Assembly (NCBI RefSeq): GCF_014636295.1
Contig: NZ_BMEC01000010.1
Span: 124,001-188,000 of the forward strand
Origin: Marivirga lumbricoides
GTDB taxonomy: Bacteria; Bacteroidota; Bacteroidia; Cytophagales; Cyclobacteriaceae
Length of the DNA stretch: 64,000 bases
Reading direction: 5' to 3'
Both the position numbers and the translations under genes were made by a program. The notes under the pieces were generated by a model. It worked only from the letters and a program-made list of their open reading frames with translations, ran no database searches and had not been told where the DNA came from. Positions 8,392 through 17,440 of this stretch are shown piece after piece (the stretch's first letter is position 1; every line of letters begins with the position of its first letter).

Positions 8392-11300
8392 TCATTCCAG
8401 CTTTACAGCATCAATTTTATTTTGCTGTACTAAATTGTTAAAAGACGGAATGTCTTTTTTGAGAATAGCATACCATATATTGAGCTGCTCATCAATTCTT
8501 CCTGTGACTTCTTCTTTAAACTCAATAGCTGAGGCTGTCGGAGGGTTATCGCCCATAGCTGTCAAAGAATTTAAATGCCCCAATTTGTTGTTTAGCCTGA
8601 TGGGGTAGTTAAGTGGGTCTTGCCCGCTCTTATTTTTAGTCTGATAAAGTGCTTCTTCCACAGTTTTCATTTCTTTTAGGATATTTTTCCCATACGACTG
8701 AATAGTATCGAGCTCAGCTTTTTTAAGCACATCTTCTATCTGTGTCCTTGCTTTTCTGATATTCTTGATGGCAGTATTGGTTTCAGTGAGTTTGGCAATT
8801 ACTTCATTCATAAAATCAAATTGCGCTTTTAGATTTTCTTGTGTAGCAGAAGCCCTCGGATCCTTTAAAATTTCAAAGGTCTGGCTTTGGGTAACACCAT
8901 TATTAGCTAAAGTAACTTTATATTCTCCCGGTAATGCCTTAGGGCCATTTAAAGAAGCCCACCAAAGGATCATTCCTTCAAAACCTTCTGCATCAGGATA
9001 GCGCATATCCCAAATAAACTGGTTCCCTCCCGGCTTAATTTCCAGCTTATTTTCTTTTTTCTCTTTATCAGGGTGAGTTGTAAAACTTGCAATTTCCTTG
9101 CCTGACAGTTCACTAAATGTCAAATTCACAGTGTCTGTAGCAACAGTATCTTTCAAATAATAATGGACCATTACTCCGGAAGCCATATTGGTACCTGAAG
9201 TTTTGGATTCACGGCTCCTGCCTCCAATTCTGTAGCTTGGCTTCGGCTGATAAAGAAACTGTTCTTTAGTAGCCACACCCTCATTAAGCTGATGAAGCAC
9301 TGTTAAATCATCAATTAGCCAGAAGCCTCTTCCCTGGGTGGCTGCAATTAAATGATTGTCTTTAATGGTTAGGTCAGTAATAGGTACAATTGGGAGGTTT
9401 AGTTGGAAAGGTTTCCAGCTTGAGCCATCATCAAACGAAATATACATTCCTGTTTCTGTACCTGCATATAAAATGCCTTTCTTTTCAGGGTCAGCTCTTA
9501 CCACTCTTGTAAAATGTTCGGCCGGAATTCCATTGGTAATCTTTGTCCAGGTTTTGCCGTAATCCTTTGTTTTGTACAAATAAGGTTGATAATCTCCTTC
9601 TTTATACATAGTGCCGGCTACATAAGCACCACCTTTAGTGAAAGGGTCTGCATCAATGCTGTTAATCATGAGCCATTTAGGCATAATGGAAGGTGTAACA
9701 TTTTCCCAACTCTCTCCACCATTCTTAGTAATATGGATCAGCCCGTCATCAGAACCTGTCCAAATTACATTTTCCTCATAAGGTGATTCTACTGCGGCAA
9801 AAATAGTACAATAGTACTCCACACTCGTGTTATCTTTTGTAATCGGGCCCCCTGAAGAGCCTAGCTTTGTAGGATCATTCCTTGTGAGGTCAGGGCTGAT
9901 GGTTTTCCAGGTGTGTCCTTCATCTGTTGAAACATGTAAATGATTAGAGGTAGTGTACAATTTGTTCTTCTGGTGGGGTGAAAAGAATATTGGAAAATTC
10001 CACTGAAAGCGGTATTTCATTTCTTCAGCCCCATGGCCCATTGGGTTGTCCGGCCACACATTTACAGCTCGGATTTCTTCTGTTTCGTGATTATACTTGG
10101 TTAAAAAGCCATCATAACTTCCCCCATAAACTATATTGTTATTAGTGGGATCAACTGAGAGATGAGCACTTTCGCTTCCTGCAGTTTCTTCCCAATCTCC
10201 TTCTCCAATATCTGACCCCGTAGTTCTGTGGGCAATTCTTACCGTGCTATTGTCCTGCTGAGCCCCATAAATCCTGAAAGGAAAATGATTATCTGTAGTA
10301 ACTCGATAGAACTGGGCGGTATTTTGATTCATGTAGGTGCTCCAGTTTTCTCCTCCATCAAAAGTTACCTGCGCACCACCATCATCTGCCATAATCATTC
10401 GCTGATTGTCTTCCGGTGCTATCCATAAATCGTGATGGTCTCCATGAGGTGCATTGGCTGCAGTAAAAGTTTTTCCTCCGTCTTTTGATTTGTGGTAATT
10501 TACATTCACCACATAAACAATGTCTTCGTCCTTAGTATCAGCATAAATCCTTGTGTAATACCATGCTCTTTGTCTCAGGCTTCTATCATCATTCAATTTT
10601 TTCCAGGTTTTTCCCGCATCGTCTGACCGGTAAACGCCACCCTTATCATTTTCAATAATTGCCCACACCCTGTTCGAGTTTTTTGGAGAAACAGTAACTC
10701 CTGAGATGCCCCAAATTCCACCAGGCAATCCTTCATTAGCGGTTAGCTTTTCCCACGTTTCACCGCTGTCTGTAGATTTCCAAAGGTCAGATCCGGGTCC
10801 GCCACTTGAAAAGCTGTAAGGGGTTCTGCGAACATTCCATGTGGAGGCATACATAATGCGAGGATTATTAGGATCCAATATTAAATCAATAGCTCCTGCA
10901 TCGGCATTGGAAAACAGAACCCGCTTCCAACTCTTTCCTCCATCTGCTGATTTATAAACACCACGTTCTTCAGAGCTTTTAAAAATATCGCCCATAACAG
11001 CTACATAGAGTATATCCGGATTTTTAGGGTGTATCCTAACTCTGCTAATATGACGACTGTTTTTCAGGCCTATGTTTTCCCATGTTTTTCCTGCATTTAC
11101 AGATTTCCACATACCATAGCCAAATGACATGTTGCCACGAACAGTTTTTTCTCCACCGCCCACATAAATTACGTTGGGATCACTTTCAGCTACACTTACA
11201 GCACCAATTGAACCTCCGAAAAAGCCATCTGAAATGTTTTCCCATGTGCCACCACCATCTTTTGTACGCCAAACGCCACCTCCTGTAGAGCCCATGTAAT

Positions 11301-11499
11301 ATAGGTTAGGTTCTCCCGGCACACCGGTAACAGCTGCGGAACGGCCACCTCTGTAAGGTCCGATTCCACGCCATTTTAAAGCGTCATATAGCTTTTCATC
11401 GTAAGAAATGTTATTGTTTTTTGATTTTTTCTGAGCCATTAATGCTCCACTTCCCATTAATAAAAGAAGCAATAAAAAGAGAGGTTTAAATCGCTGCAT
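8392..11499 (-). CDS. Exported BNR/sortilin-type beta-propeller protein
   Basis: 1035 residues with a signal peptide (MQRFK, hydrophobic Leu run, then MAQKK). Residues about 40-740 contain many Asp-box (BNR) repeats of the type DGGxTW: for example KDGGGTWENI, NAGKTWENIG, ADGGKSWKRV, DDAGKTWKKL, DEGHTWKTI and DYGKTWTKI. This is the pattern of Vps10/sortilin-like and glycosidase-like propellers. After it come a beta segment resembling a FlgD-type Ig fold (about 805-890) and a helical C-terminus. Databases often name such proteins glycosyl hydrolase, but I see no catalytic motif to prove it, so a binding or protein-processing role is equally possible. It acts outside the cytoplasmic membrane. 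The M1 peptidase gene on the same strand lies 276 bases upstream. Confidence 0.85.
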   Translation of the reverse strand: MQRFKPLFLLLLLLMGSGALMAQKKSKNNNISYDEKLYDALKWRGIGPYRGGRSAAVTGVPGEPNLYYMGSTGGGVWRTKDGGGTWENISDGFFGGSIGAVSVAESDPNVIYVGGGEKTVRGNMSFGYGMWKSVNAGKTWENIGLKNSRHISRVRIHPKNPDILYVAVMGDIFKSSEERGVYKSADGGKSWKRVLFSNADAGAIDLILDPNNPRIMYASTWNVRRTPYSFSSGGPGSDLWKSTDSGETWEKLTANEGLPGGIWGISGVTVSPKNSNRVWAIIENDKGGVYRSDDAGKTWKKLNDDRSLRQRAWYYTRIYADTKDEDIVYVVNVNYHKSKDGGKTFTAANAPHGDHHDLWIAPEDNQRMIMADDGGAQVTFDGGENWSTYMNQNTAQFYRVTTDNHFPFRIYGAQQDNSTVRIAHRTTGSDIGEGDWEETAGSESAHLSVDPTNNNIVYGGSYDGFLTKYNHETEEIRAVNVWPDNPMGHGAEEMKYRFQWNFPIFFSPHQKNKLYTTSNHLHVSTDEGHTWKTISPDLTRNDPTKLGSSGGPITKDNTSVEYYCTIFAAVESPYEENVIWTGSDDGLIHITKNGGESWENVTPSIMPKWLMINSIDADPFTKGGAYVAGTMYKEGDYQPYLYKTKDYGKTWTKITNGIPAEHFTRVVRADPEKKGILYAGTETGMYISFDDGSSWKPFQLNLPIVPITDLTIKDNHLIAATQGRGFWLIDDLTVLHQLNEGVATKEQFLYQPKPSYRIGGRSRESKTSGTNMASGVMVHYYLKDTVATDTVNLTFSELSGKEIASFTTHPDKEKKENKLEIKPGGNQFIWDMRYPDAEGFEGMILWWASLNGPKALPGEYKVTLANNGVTQSQTFEILKDPRASATQENLKAQFDFMNEVIAKLTETNTAIKNIRKARTQIEDVLKKAELDTIQSYGKNILKEMKTVEEALYQTKNKSGQDPLNYPIRLNNKLGHLNSLTAMGDNPPTASAIEFKEEVTGRIDEQLNIWYAILKKDIPSFNNLVQQNKIDAVKLE

Positions 11500-11775
11500 T
11501 GTAATTAGTATTTTGAATTTTGTAAGAAGATTCTGCTGCTGTAGGGTTATCTTATTGCCTCAATATAATCCAATTTTGCTGAACAGCGATAAAAAATTTT
11601 ATGAGTGGTTTGGGTTATCTGGTATGGAGGAAATAATTGGTTGTAACAACGGCCAGGCAAGGATAGCCTTTTCAGTATTTCTGTATAAGTTACCGGATAA
11701 ATTAAAACTCTAATTTTAAAAGCTTTAATTTATCCGGTATGAAGCCAATTGGTATTATGGGTTTAGTTTAACTAT
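11500..11775. other. Intergenic gap with long perfect hairpin
   Basis: 276 bases between two minus-strand genes. The only clear structure is the 16-bp inverted repeat at 11691-11739. A 66-codon plus-strand frame at 11513-11713 runs into that hairpin and has no recognisable protein character. Confidence 0.6.
11691..11739 (-). terminator. 16-bp perfect hairpin after the M1 peptidase gene
   Basis: Arms of 16 bases (11691-11706 and 11724-11739, beginning TACCGGATAAAT) pair perfectly around a 17-base loop. It lies 37 bases after the stop of the minus-strand peptidase gene. No T-run follows on the minus strand, so it may be a non-canonical terminator or an mRNA stabiliser. Confidence 0.5.
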
Positions 11776-13893
11776 TTAATCTATTTTTTCTGCCGTTAAG
11801 AAATAGTTCAAAATAGAAAGGTTTAAACCAGTATATTTATCACCTTCTTTAGTGAATTCTAAAGAGGCTGCGCCATCAAGGCTTTCGAATTTATTATCTC
11901 CTAGTGGAAGTAGATAGAAAGATATGCCTGTTTGATCCAGATTGAGAAAAAAACCATTCTCTTTTTTAGTTAAATGCCCCGTAATGGGGTATTCCTTAAA
12001 CTGATAGGATCCTGCAATTTGGTCAGTGATTCCCATTTCGCTGTACAGTTTATCAAGCGATGGATAGATGTTGTCAACATCATTTGCATCCGGGATCTGC
12101 CTGTTTACCATAATCATTTTCACTTTATCTGCATCCGGTATATTTATTTCAGGACTATCATTTTCCATTAGTTCTTTGGCACTTTTGCTAAAGTCTTTTT
12201 TAGTACCATCTTTATAGGTTACTTCTATGAGTAAAGGAACAGGCCTGTCTCCTTTGTTTGCTACAGTCAATTTACCGTTTTCCCAACTTTCAATTTGTAC
12301 ATCAGAGTAGCCAAAGTTGAAAAACCAGGGTTTCCACAACCAGCTCAAGTCTTCCCCACTTACATCCTCAAAAGTGAAAAAGAAATCATAAGGAGTAGGT
12401 GATTTTTGAGCCCATCTTGTGATATAAGTTCTGAAAGCTTTTAGAAACATTTCATCACCTAAATGATGATGCAACATGGCATAAACAAACTGAGGCAAAG
12501 GGGAAGAAGCGTAACCATAGTTATTGTTATCCATAAATTGGGTGGAAGTTATTAATGGTAAATCTTCATAAGTTCCGAATATGCCTCCGAGCTGGAGCTT
12601 TGCTGCTCCAAATAAATCGTTATCATTTTCCTCAAAAAATCTATCGGTAACTAGCTGAGTGATATAGCTAGCCCAACCTTCATCCATCCATGCAAACCTT
12701 CTTTCGTTGATTCTCACGTACATTGGAAAATAGGTATGGAAAAGCTCATGAATAGCCACACCTCTCCCGGGGCCATCGTTATTGGCCATCATCGGAAACT
12801 CCATTCCTCCACCTTTTAAACCCACAAATGTTGTAAATGCAGGATAAGGATAAGGCACACCAGGGATATTTTCTGAGAAATATTTTATAGTACGCTGCTG
12901 AATATTGGTTAATTCAGTATAATCCTTTGCTTCTTCAGCCGGAAAGGCAGAGCTTACCAGCACGTTTCTATCTCCTACTTTTTGCATGGCAGCATCCCAC
13001 AGGTAGTGGTCGCTGGTGGCAAAAGCAAAATCGGATACTTCCTTAGCTACATAATGCCAGGTATTTCCCTTATGAGAGAAACCTTTTTTCATTTCTGAGC
13101 TGTCAATTATATGAACAACTTCTTTTGAAGTAATTGCTTTTTTATACTTTTTGTAAGTCTGACTTGTGAAAATATCCTTCGGATTTTGGAGTTCACCTGT
13201 TGCCCAGATAGTAAAATTAGAAGGGATAGTGATTTTTACATCAAAATTAGCGAGGTTATTATACATTTCAGTCTGAAAAGTATAATCGAAGGTGTCCCAC
13301 TCAAATATATCATCATAAGCAGCAATTTGAGGGTACCAGTAACCTACAAAATAAGAGGAACTGTCATAAACACCAGTGCGTCTTAATGTAAGTGGAACAA
13401 ACTGGCTCCATTGAATATCCAGATTGGCGGAGGCTCCTGATGCCAAAGGCTCACTTAGAAATACATACATATTGGTTCCTGAACGAGAAACTTGCTGGCC
13501 TTTTAGGTTCATTTCAGTGCCATTAACTTTAAGGGCAGAAATTTCTACTCCTTCTCCAATATCCTGATCTTTTACAGCCATAGCTCGTTTTCCTCCTTTT
13601 TTGAAAACATCATAGTATAACCTGATCACTAATGTGCTAATTGAATTTGGGCTATTGTTATAGTAAGTGATCTTTTCAGACCCTTTTATTGATCTGTCAG
13701 ATGGGTCAACGCTTACTTCAATGGTATAATCTGCAGTATTCTGCCAATATTTTTCTCCGGGAGCCCCATCCCATGAGCGGGTTCCTTTTTCGTAAGCTTT
13801 TTGGATTTCCAAGGGCATGTATAATTGCTTTTTTTGGGCATAAACCCACAAAGAGGAGCCTAATAGTAAGACTAACAGCGATATTTTTTTCAT
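11776..13893 (-). CDS. M1 family zinc metallopeptidase (exported)
   Basis: 705 residues with a signal peptide ending near WVYAQ. The N-terminal beta domain is followed by a gluzincin catalytic domain: exopeptidase motif GGGMEFP, then HELFH with zinc ligands His382 and His386 and catalytic Glu383, and the third ligand Glu in WMDEGWASY about 20 residues on. This is the M1 aminopeptidase signature. The C-terminal part adds a beta-rich region (about 540-700) seen in Bacteroidota M1 homologues. It likely trims peptides in the periplasm or at the cell surface to feed amino acid uptake. Length fits this exported subgroup rather than the ~870-residue PepN type. Confidence 0.92.
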   Translation of the reverse strand: MKKISLLVLLLGSSLWVYAQKKQLYMPLEIQKAYEKGTRSWDGAPGEKYWQNTADYTIEVSVDPSDRSIKGSEKITYYNNSPNSISTLVIRLYYDVFKKGGKRAMAVKDQDIGEGVEISALKVNGTEMNLKGQQVSRSGTNMYVFLSEPLASGASANLDIQWSQFVPLTLRRTGVYDSSSYFVGYWYPQIAAYDDIFEWDTFDYTFQTEMYNNLANFDVKITIPSNFTIWATGELQNPKDIFTSQTYKKYKKAITSKEVVHIIDSSEMKKGFSHKGNTWHYVAKEVSDFAFATSDHYLWDAAMQKVGDRNVLVSSAFPAEEAKDYTELTNIQQRTIKYFSENIPGVPYPYPAFTTFVGLKGGGMEFPMMANNDGPGRGVAIHELFHTYFPMYVRINERRFAWMDEGWASYITQLVTDRFFEENDNDLFGAAKLQLGGIFGTYEDLPLITSTQFMDNNNYGYASSPLPQFVYAMLHHHLGDEMFLKAFRTYITRWAQKSPTPYDFFFTFEDVSGEDLSWLWKPWFFNFGYSDVQIESWENGKLTVANKGDRPVPLLIEVTYKDGTKKDFSKSAKELMENDSPEINIPDADKVKMIMVNRQIPDANDVDNIYPSLDKLYSEMGITDQIAGSYQFKEYPITGHLTKKENGFFLNLDQTGISFYLLPLGDNKFESLDGAASLEFTKEGDKYTGLNLSILNYFLTAEKID

Positions 13894-14030
13894 AAGGCGA
13901 ATGTTGTTTAAGGTTTAAATAGTGTCCTTTAAAGCTAATTAATTTATTTTAAGTACGAAAGTGATTAAATCCAAATAGACTTTCTTCATACTTGATTAAA
14001 ATAAGTGTTCTAAAGCTTTTTTGTCAGAGG

Positions 14031-14849
14031 TTATTTAGCAGTTTCTAAAGCAGCTTTTCGTAAACGAATTTTCTCTTCATCCGAAATGCCAAAATTGTTA
14101 TTGTACAAAGCTGATTCCCACTCGCCATACATAGGATTAGGAAGCATGATGAAATTATATAGCAATTCTTTCTTATTTTGGCTCACTAAATCTTTACCCA
14201 AATTATTTCCTCTTTTAGCGTACTCCTCACTATAATCTGTAAGGTTGTCTCCCACGTAGAGTAAAATTTCATGCTCTTCTTTAACCCTGTTTCTTCTTTC
14301 GGTTTTATCACTTTCAGCTGTTTTGAGCATAAGGTGAGCTGGATCAGCATCGGGAAGGTTTAAAGCTTTCAGGTTTTCTAAGGTGCTTTCAAAAACTAAA
14401 TTTTTCCTGTTAGAGATATAAAAAATTTCTACTCCAAGCTCTTTAGCATAATGTAGAAAATCAGCTGCACCGGGAAGAGTCTTTGCCTTGGCTTCCCTGC
14501 ACCATTCATTCCAGGTTTCGGAAGCATAGGTTTCTCCATTTAAAAATAGTCTGGCTTCATAAGGGCTGTTGTCAAGCACAGTCTCGTCCAAATCGAGAAC
14601 AACTGCAGGTTTTTTAGAGCCTGCACTTAGAGTGTCCATTTTTTGAGCGAGGAGCATTTTTCCGAAGCCATAAGCTTGAAGATAAGCAGCTTCCATTTCG
14701 GCAGACTTTTGAAACCATAGTGTGGCATTTCCTAATTGCTCTGAAAGTAAAGGTTCTGCATTTTTAGTAGACGTTACTTTAGCTGTTTGGCAGGAAAATA
14801 GAATTATGAAGGTGAAAGGAAGTAAGATGTTTTTCTTAAGTAGTGGCAT
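14031..14849 (-). CDS. 5'-nucleotidase / acid phosphatase, lipoprotein e(P4) family
   Basis: 272 residues. Lipoprotein signal with Cys20 (LFSC). The HAD signature DLDETVLDNSP starts at residue 86, with nucleophile Asp86 and Asp88; YISNRK is motif II, and YVGDNLTDYS near residue 200 is the late acidic motif. This is the class C / e(P4) phosphatase pattern. In Haemophilus e(P4) removes phosphate from NMN and nucleotides outside the membrane, so a nucleotide-scavenging role anchored in the outer membrane is expected. It stands alone on the minus strand between the M1 peptidase and a small membrane protein. Confidence 0.92.
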   Translation of the reverse strand: MPLLKKNILLPFTFIILFSCQTAKVTSTKNAEPLLSEQLGNATLWFQKSAEMEAAYLQAYGFGKMLLAQKMDTLSAGSKKPAVVLDLDETVLDNSPYEARLFLNGETYASETWNEWCREAKAKTLPGAADFLHYAKELGVEIFYISNRKNLVFESTLENLKALNLPDADPAHLMLKTAESDKTERRNRVKEEHEILLYVGDNLTDYSEEYAKRGNNLGKDLVSQNKKELLYNFIMLPNPMYGEWESALYNNNFGISDEEKIRLRKAALETAK

Positions 14850-14902
14850 TTTAAATAAGTTTTGCGTTTTCTACAAAACTAAATAAAATGGTTCATTGCC
14901 AA

Positions 14903-15106
14903 TTAATACTCATAAAAATCTTGATCAAAAGTTTTTCCGCTGTGCTCACCGTCTTTTAAAATTTTTATTACCATCCAAACCAATACGAAAGGGAAAATTC
15001 CAAATATGAAAGAAATTAGTGGGTAAGGGAAGTTGAACACTATTCCTATGAGGTAAAAGAATAGCAGGAATGTTGTTAGGCTCAATGGAAAAAACAACTT
15101 TCTCAT
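14903..15106 (-). CDS. Small two-helix membrane protein, function unknown
   Basis: 67 residues. Two hydrophobic segments (about 4-27 and 30-50) and a short acidic tail ending DQDFYEY. I do not recognise a named family. The clean hydropathy, the lack of overlap with other genes and the shared strand with its neighbours argue for a real gene. It begins about 216 bases beyond the hemN stop, and the two may not be cotranscribed because a hairpin lies between them. Confidence 0.6.
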   Translation of the reverse strand: MRKLFFPLSLTTFLLFFYLIGIVFNFPYPLISFIFGIFPFVLVWMVIKILKDGEHSGKTFDQDFYEY

Positions 15107-15188
15107 ATTTTAAAAACAGGAGAGAAGCTGAAAAGTTTGCTTAACCTATGCCTTTTTTCGAATGATTTGATTTGATACTCAAATAGAG

Positions 15189-15208
15189 CGTCATCCCGGA
15201 ATTTTTCG
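15189..15208 (+). repeat. Single arm of the GTCATCCC repeat family
   Basis: Reads CGTCATCCCGGAATTTTTCG and closely matches the minus strand of 7981-8000. The second arm is not clear here, so this may be a decayed copy. Confidence 0.5.
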
Positions 15209-15278
15209 AAGTGTCTAAACCTGGTTTGTAACGAGGCTTTCTAAATCGCAGTGCTTGCAGTACGCATTTCAAATGTTG

Positions 15279-15319
15279 TATTTTAAGCATCCTCTTTTGC
15301 AACGAGAATGCTTAAAATA
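15279..15319 (-). terminator. Hairpin directly after hemN
   Basis: TATTTTAAGCAT (15279-15290) and ATGCTTAAAATA (15308-15319) form a perfect 12-bp stem, and CTC/GAG can add three pairs inside the loop. It starts 4 bases past the hemN stop on the minus strand. A-T ends take the place of a T-run, so terminator function is likely but not proven. Confidence 0.55.
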
Positions 15320-15322
15320 AAA

Positions 15323-16681
15323 TCAAATACTTTGACTAAACTGCGGCTTATCTGAAGTTCTTTTTTGAATAACTGGATCGAACAAGCTACAAATATTTCT
15401 TACGAAAAGCATTCCTTTAGTAGTAACATCAAGGCTGTAATTGCCAATAGTAAGCAACTCATCCTGCTCCATTTCTTTTAAGCTATCCATTGCTCCCTCA
15501 AATAAATTCATGAGAAAAGCAGAGTGTTGAAATGTAACTTTTCCATTGCATATAATTTCTTTGATCAATTCAGCTACTTCTATTTCTTGCTCTGTTGAAT
15601 AATGCCCTACAATGAGAGGGAGCGTTTTTTCATGTATGCTGTTTTGGTAAAGCTCCACTGTTTTTTCATTTTGTACGAATGCTTTCCCTGTGGAACTTAT
15701 GGAAGAACAACCTAACCCTATCATCAATTCATTTTTATCGGTAGTGTAGCCCATAAAATTTCTATTCAGATAGCCTTTGTCTCTTGCAATGGTCAATTCA
15801 TCAGTTGGTTTGGCAAAATGATCCATTCCAATATTTACATATCCCATAGCATTCAATTGCTGCTTTGCCTGCCAATACATATTGATTTTTTGCTCAGCTT
15901 GTGGCAAATTGCTTTCATCATAACCTCTTTGGCTTTTGCTTTTCCATGGCACATGTGCATAGCTGTATAAGGCAATTCTCTCAGGTTCAAATTCTTTTAA
16001 TTTTTCAATGCTTTCTGAAAGAGTTGCTTCTGTTTGAAATGGTAGACCATAAATCAGATCAAAGTTGATGGAAGAATAATTAAGTTCTCTTGACCATTTA
16101 ACTACGTTTCGCACATTTTCGATAGGCTGCAGCCTGTGAATAGCTTTTTGAACTGTAATGTCAAAATCCTGAATACCATAAGAAACCCTGTTGAAACCCA
16201 GGTCTGCCAACACTTTTAAATGTTCATATGTAGTATTATTAGGATGGCCTTCAAAACTGAATTCGTGTTTTTGGGCTATTCGGGATTGGCTAAGAATGCC
16301 CTCCATCATTAATTTAAGTGTGTCCGGAGAAAAGAAAGTGGGAGTCCCCCCTCCCAAATGAAGATTTTTGATCACAGGTTTTCCTCCAATAGCAGTCACA
16401 TAAAGTTTCCATTCAGCTAATATTGCTTCAATATAAGGCTTTTCCAGCTCGTGCTTTTTGGTAATTCGTTTATTACAACCACAATATGTACAGAGGCTTT
16501 CGCAAAAGGGCAAATGAATGTACAAGCTTATTCCTTCTTCTTTTTGCTTATAATAGCTTTCATTCACATGGAAAAGCCATTTATGTGAGTTAGGCTTCAC
16601 TTCTTTCCAGTACGGAACTGTTGGATAACTTGTATAGCGGGGAATTGGTCTGTTATACTTTTGAGCCAGTGATTGAATCAT
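15323..16681 (-). CDS. hemN: Oxygen-independent coproporphyrinogen III oxidase HemN
   Basis: 452 residues. Radical-SAM cluster motif CESLCTYCGC with Cys60, Cys64 and Cys67 (CxxxCxxC) plus the extra Cys69 typical of true HemN; the SAM-binding GGGTPT follows at about residue 113. Full HemN length including the C-terminal domain that separates HemN from HemW. It converts coproporphyrinogen III to protoporphyrinogen IX without oxygen, using two SAM, in the cytoplasm. A Crp/Fnr-like palindrome sits 46-62 bases upstream of the start, in keeping with induction at low oxygen. This matches the cbb3 oxidase operon earlier in the window, which needs haem under the same condition. Confidence 0.94.
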   Translation of the reverse strand: MIQSLAQKYNRPIPRYTSYPTVPYWKEVKPNSHKWLFHVNESYYKQKEEGISLYIHLPFCESLCTYCGCNKRITKKHELEKPYIEAILAEWKLYVTAIGGKPVIKNLHLGGGTPTFFSPDTLKLMMEGILSQSRIAQKHEFSFEGHPNNTTYEHLKVLADLGFNRVSYGIQDFDITVQKAIHRLQPIENVRNVVKWSRELNYSSINFDLIYGLPFQTEATLSESIEKLKEFEPERIALYSYAHVPWKSKSQRGYDESNLPQAEQKINMYWQAKQQLNAMGYVNIGMDHFAKPTDELTIARDKGYLNRNFMGYTTDKNELMIGLGCSSISSTGKAFVQNEKTVELYQNSIHEKTLPLIVGHYSTEQEIEVAELIKEIICNGKVTFQHSAFLMNLFEGAMDSLKEMEQDELLTIGNYSLDVTTKGMLFVRNICSLFDPVIQKRTSDKPQFSQSI

Positions 16682-16727
16682 ATTAATTACTTTTTATGCA
16701 AACTTAGCATCTTCAAAAAGTGAAAAA

Positions 16728-16743
16728 CATGACGAAAATCATG
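16728..16743 (-). promoter_or_regulatory. Candidate Crp/Fnr-family operator of hemN
   Basis: CATGA-N6-TCATG, a perfect palindrome centred about 54 bases before the hemN start codon. Spacing and symmetry fit the Crp/Fnr family (TGTGA-N6-TCACA, TTGAT-N4-ATCAA), though the half-site differs from both. The call is inference from symmetry and target gene. Confidence 0.4.
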
Positions 16744-16775
16744 AAAGAGACTGATAATTATGTTTATCTAAGAGT

Positions 16776-17309
16776 TTACTCCAGCTCAATCTTACTAACC
16801 TCAAGTCTGAAATCCTCAGCCTTTTTGTTACCAATTAAGAACCGAACTTCCTGAAGTGTTTCTGCAGGAAAATTAGGAAGATCCAGCTTATTTCCTAGGA
16901 ATACAGGCTCCATTTCATGAAGCGGAATTTCTACAGTTTGCCAATCTCCTGTAGTTTCAAAGGTGTAGATGTAGGAAGCTTTCTCTTTTAAACTGGATTT
17001 CATTCTGAACTGATAAGACTTTCCATCACCTTTTACTAAAAGCACTGCTTTTTTATAACCTTCTATATTCTTGGTAGCAAAATGATACTGTACTGAGGCA
17101 AAACCACCATTGTTTTCCAGAGACACAGTTCCTTTAAAAACAGCATTACCCTCTTCACTTCTTTCAAGACTACTACTGGAATTACCTCCCATAACTACAT
17201 CATTCTCTATTTGCCAGGCTGACCAATCTTCAGTGACACTAAAATCAAAAAGCAGTAATTTATTCATAATGAGGGTTATTAATAGTAAAGAGATTTGATG
17301 ATTCAACAT
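16776..17309 (-). CDS. CIA30 family protein
   Basis: 177 residues from 17309; an alternative start at 17267 (MNKLLLFDF) would give 163. Most of the protein is one CIA30 domain: near the N-terminus, DFSVTEDWSAWQIENDVVMGG, then SLENNGGFASVQY, and later YIYTFETTGDWQTVEIPL. The fold is a galactose-binding-like jelly roll. The name comes from a mitochondrial complex I assembly factor, but bacterial members have no settled function. The first 14 residues are hydrophobic and might be a short signal or just upstream sequence, so localisation is uncertain. It is transcribed toward hemN with a 94-base gap. Confidence 0.82.
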   Translation of the reverse strand: MLNHQISLLLITLIMNKLLLFDFSVTEDWSAWQIENDVVMGGNSSSSLERSEEGNAVFKGTVSLENNGGFASVQYHFATKNIEGYKKAVLLVKGDGKSYQFRMKSSLKEKASYIYTFETTGDWQTVEIPLHEMEPVFLGNKLDLPNFPAETLQEVRFLIGNKKAEDFRLEVSKIELE

Positions 17310-17412
17310 TTTTCTTTTTAATGTTTGATTTATAATTACGGATTAATAATCTGATCAGCCATTAACATCTAACAAATCCTTAATAAATTATACATAGTTC
17401 GCTCACAATTTT

Positions 17413-17420
17413 TATTTTTG
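17413..17420 (+). promoter_or_regulatory. Candidate -7 promoter element of the YebC gene
   Basis: TATTTTTG fits the Bacteroidota -7 consensus TAnnTTTG and lies 21 bases before the start codon. No convincing -33 TTTG is seen at the expected distance, so support is weak. Confidence 0.3.
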
Positions 17421-17440
17421 CAGCAAATAAAAAGCTAATT

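Noticed and set aside
11513-11713. 66-codon plus-strand frame
   Set aside because: Runs antisense through a gap, ends in a hairpin, and shows no protein-like composition.
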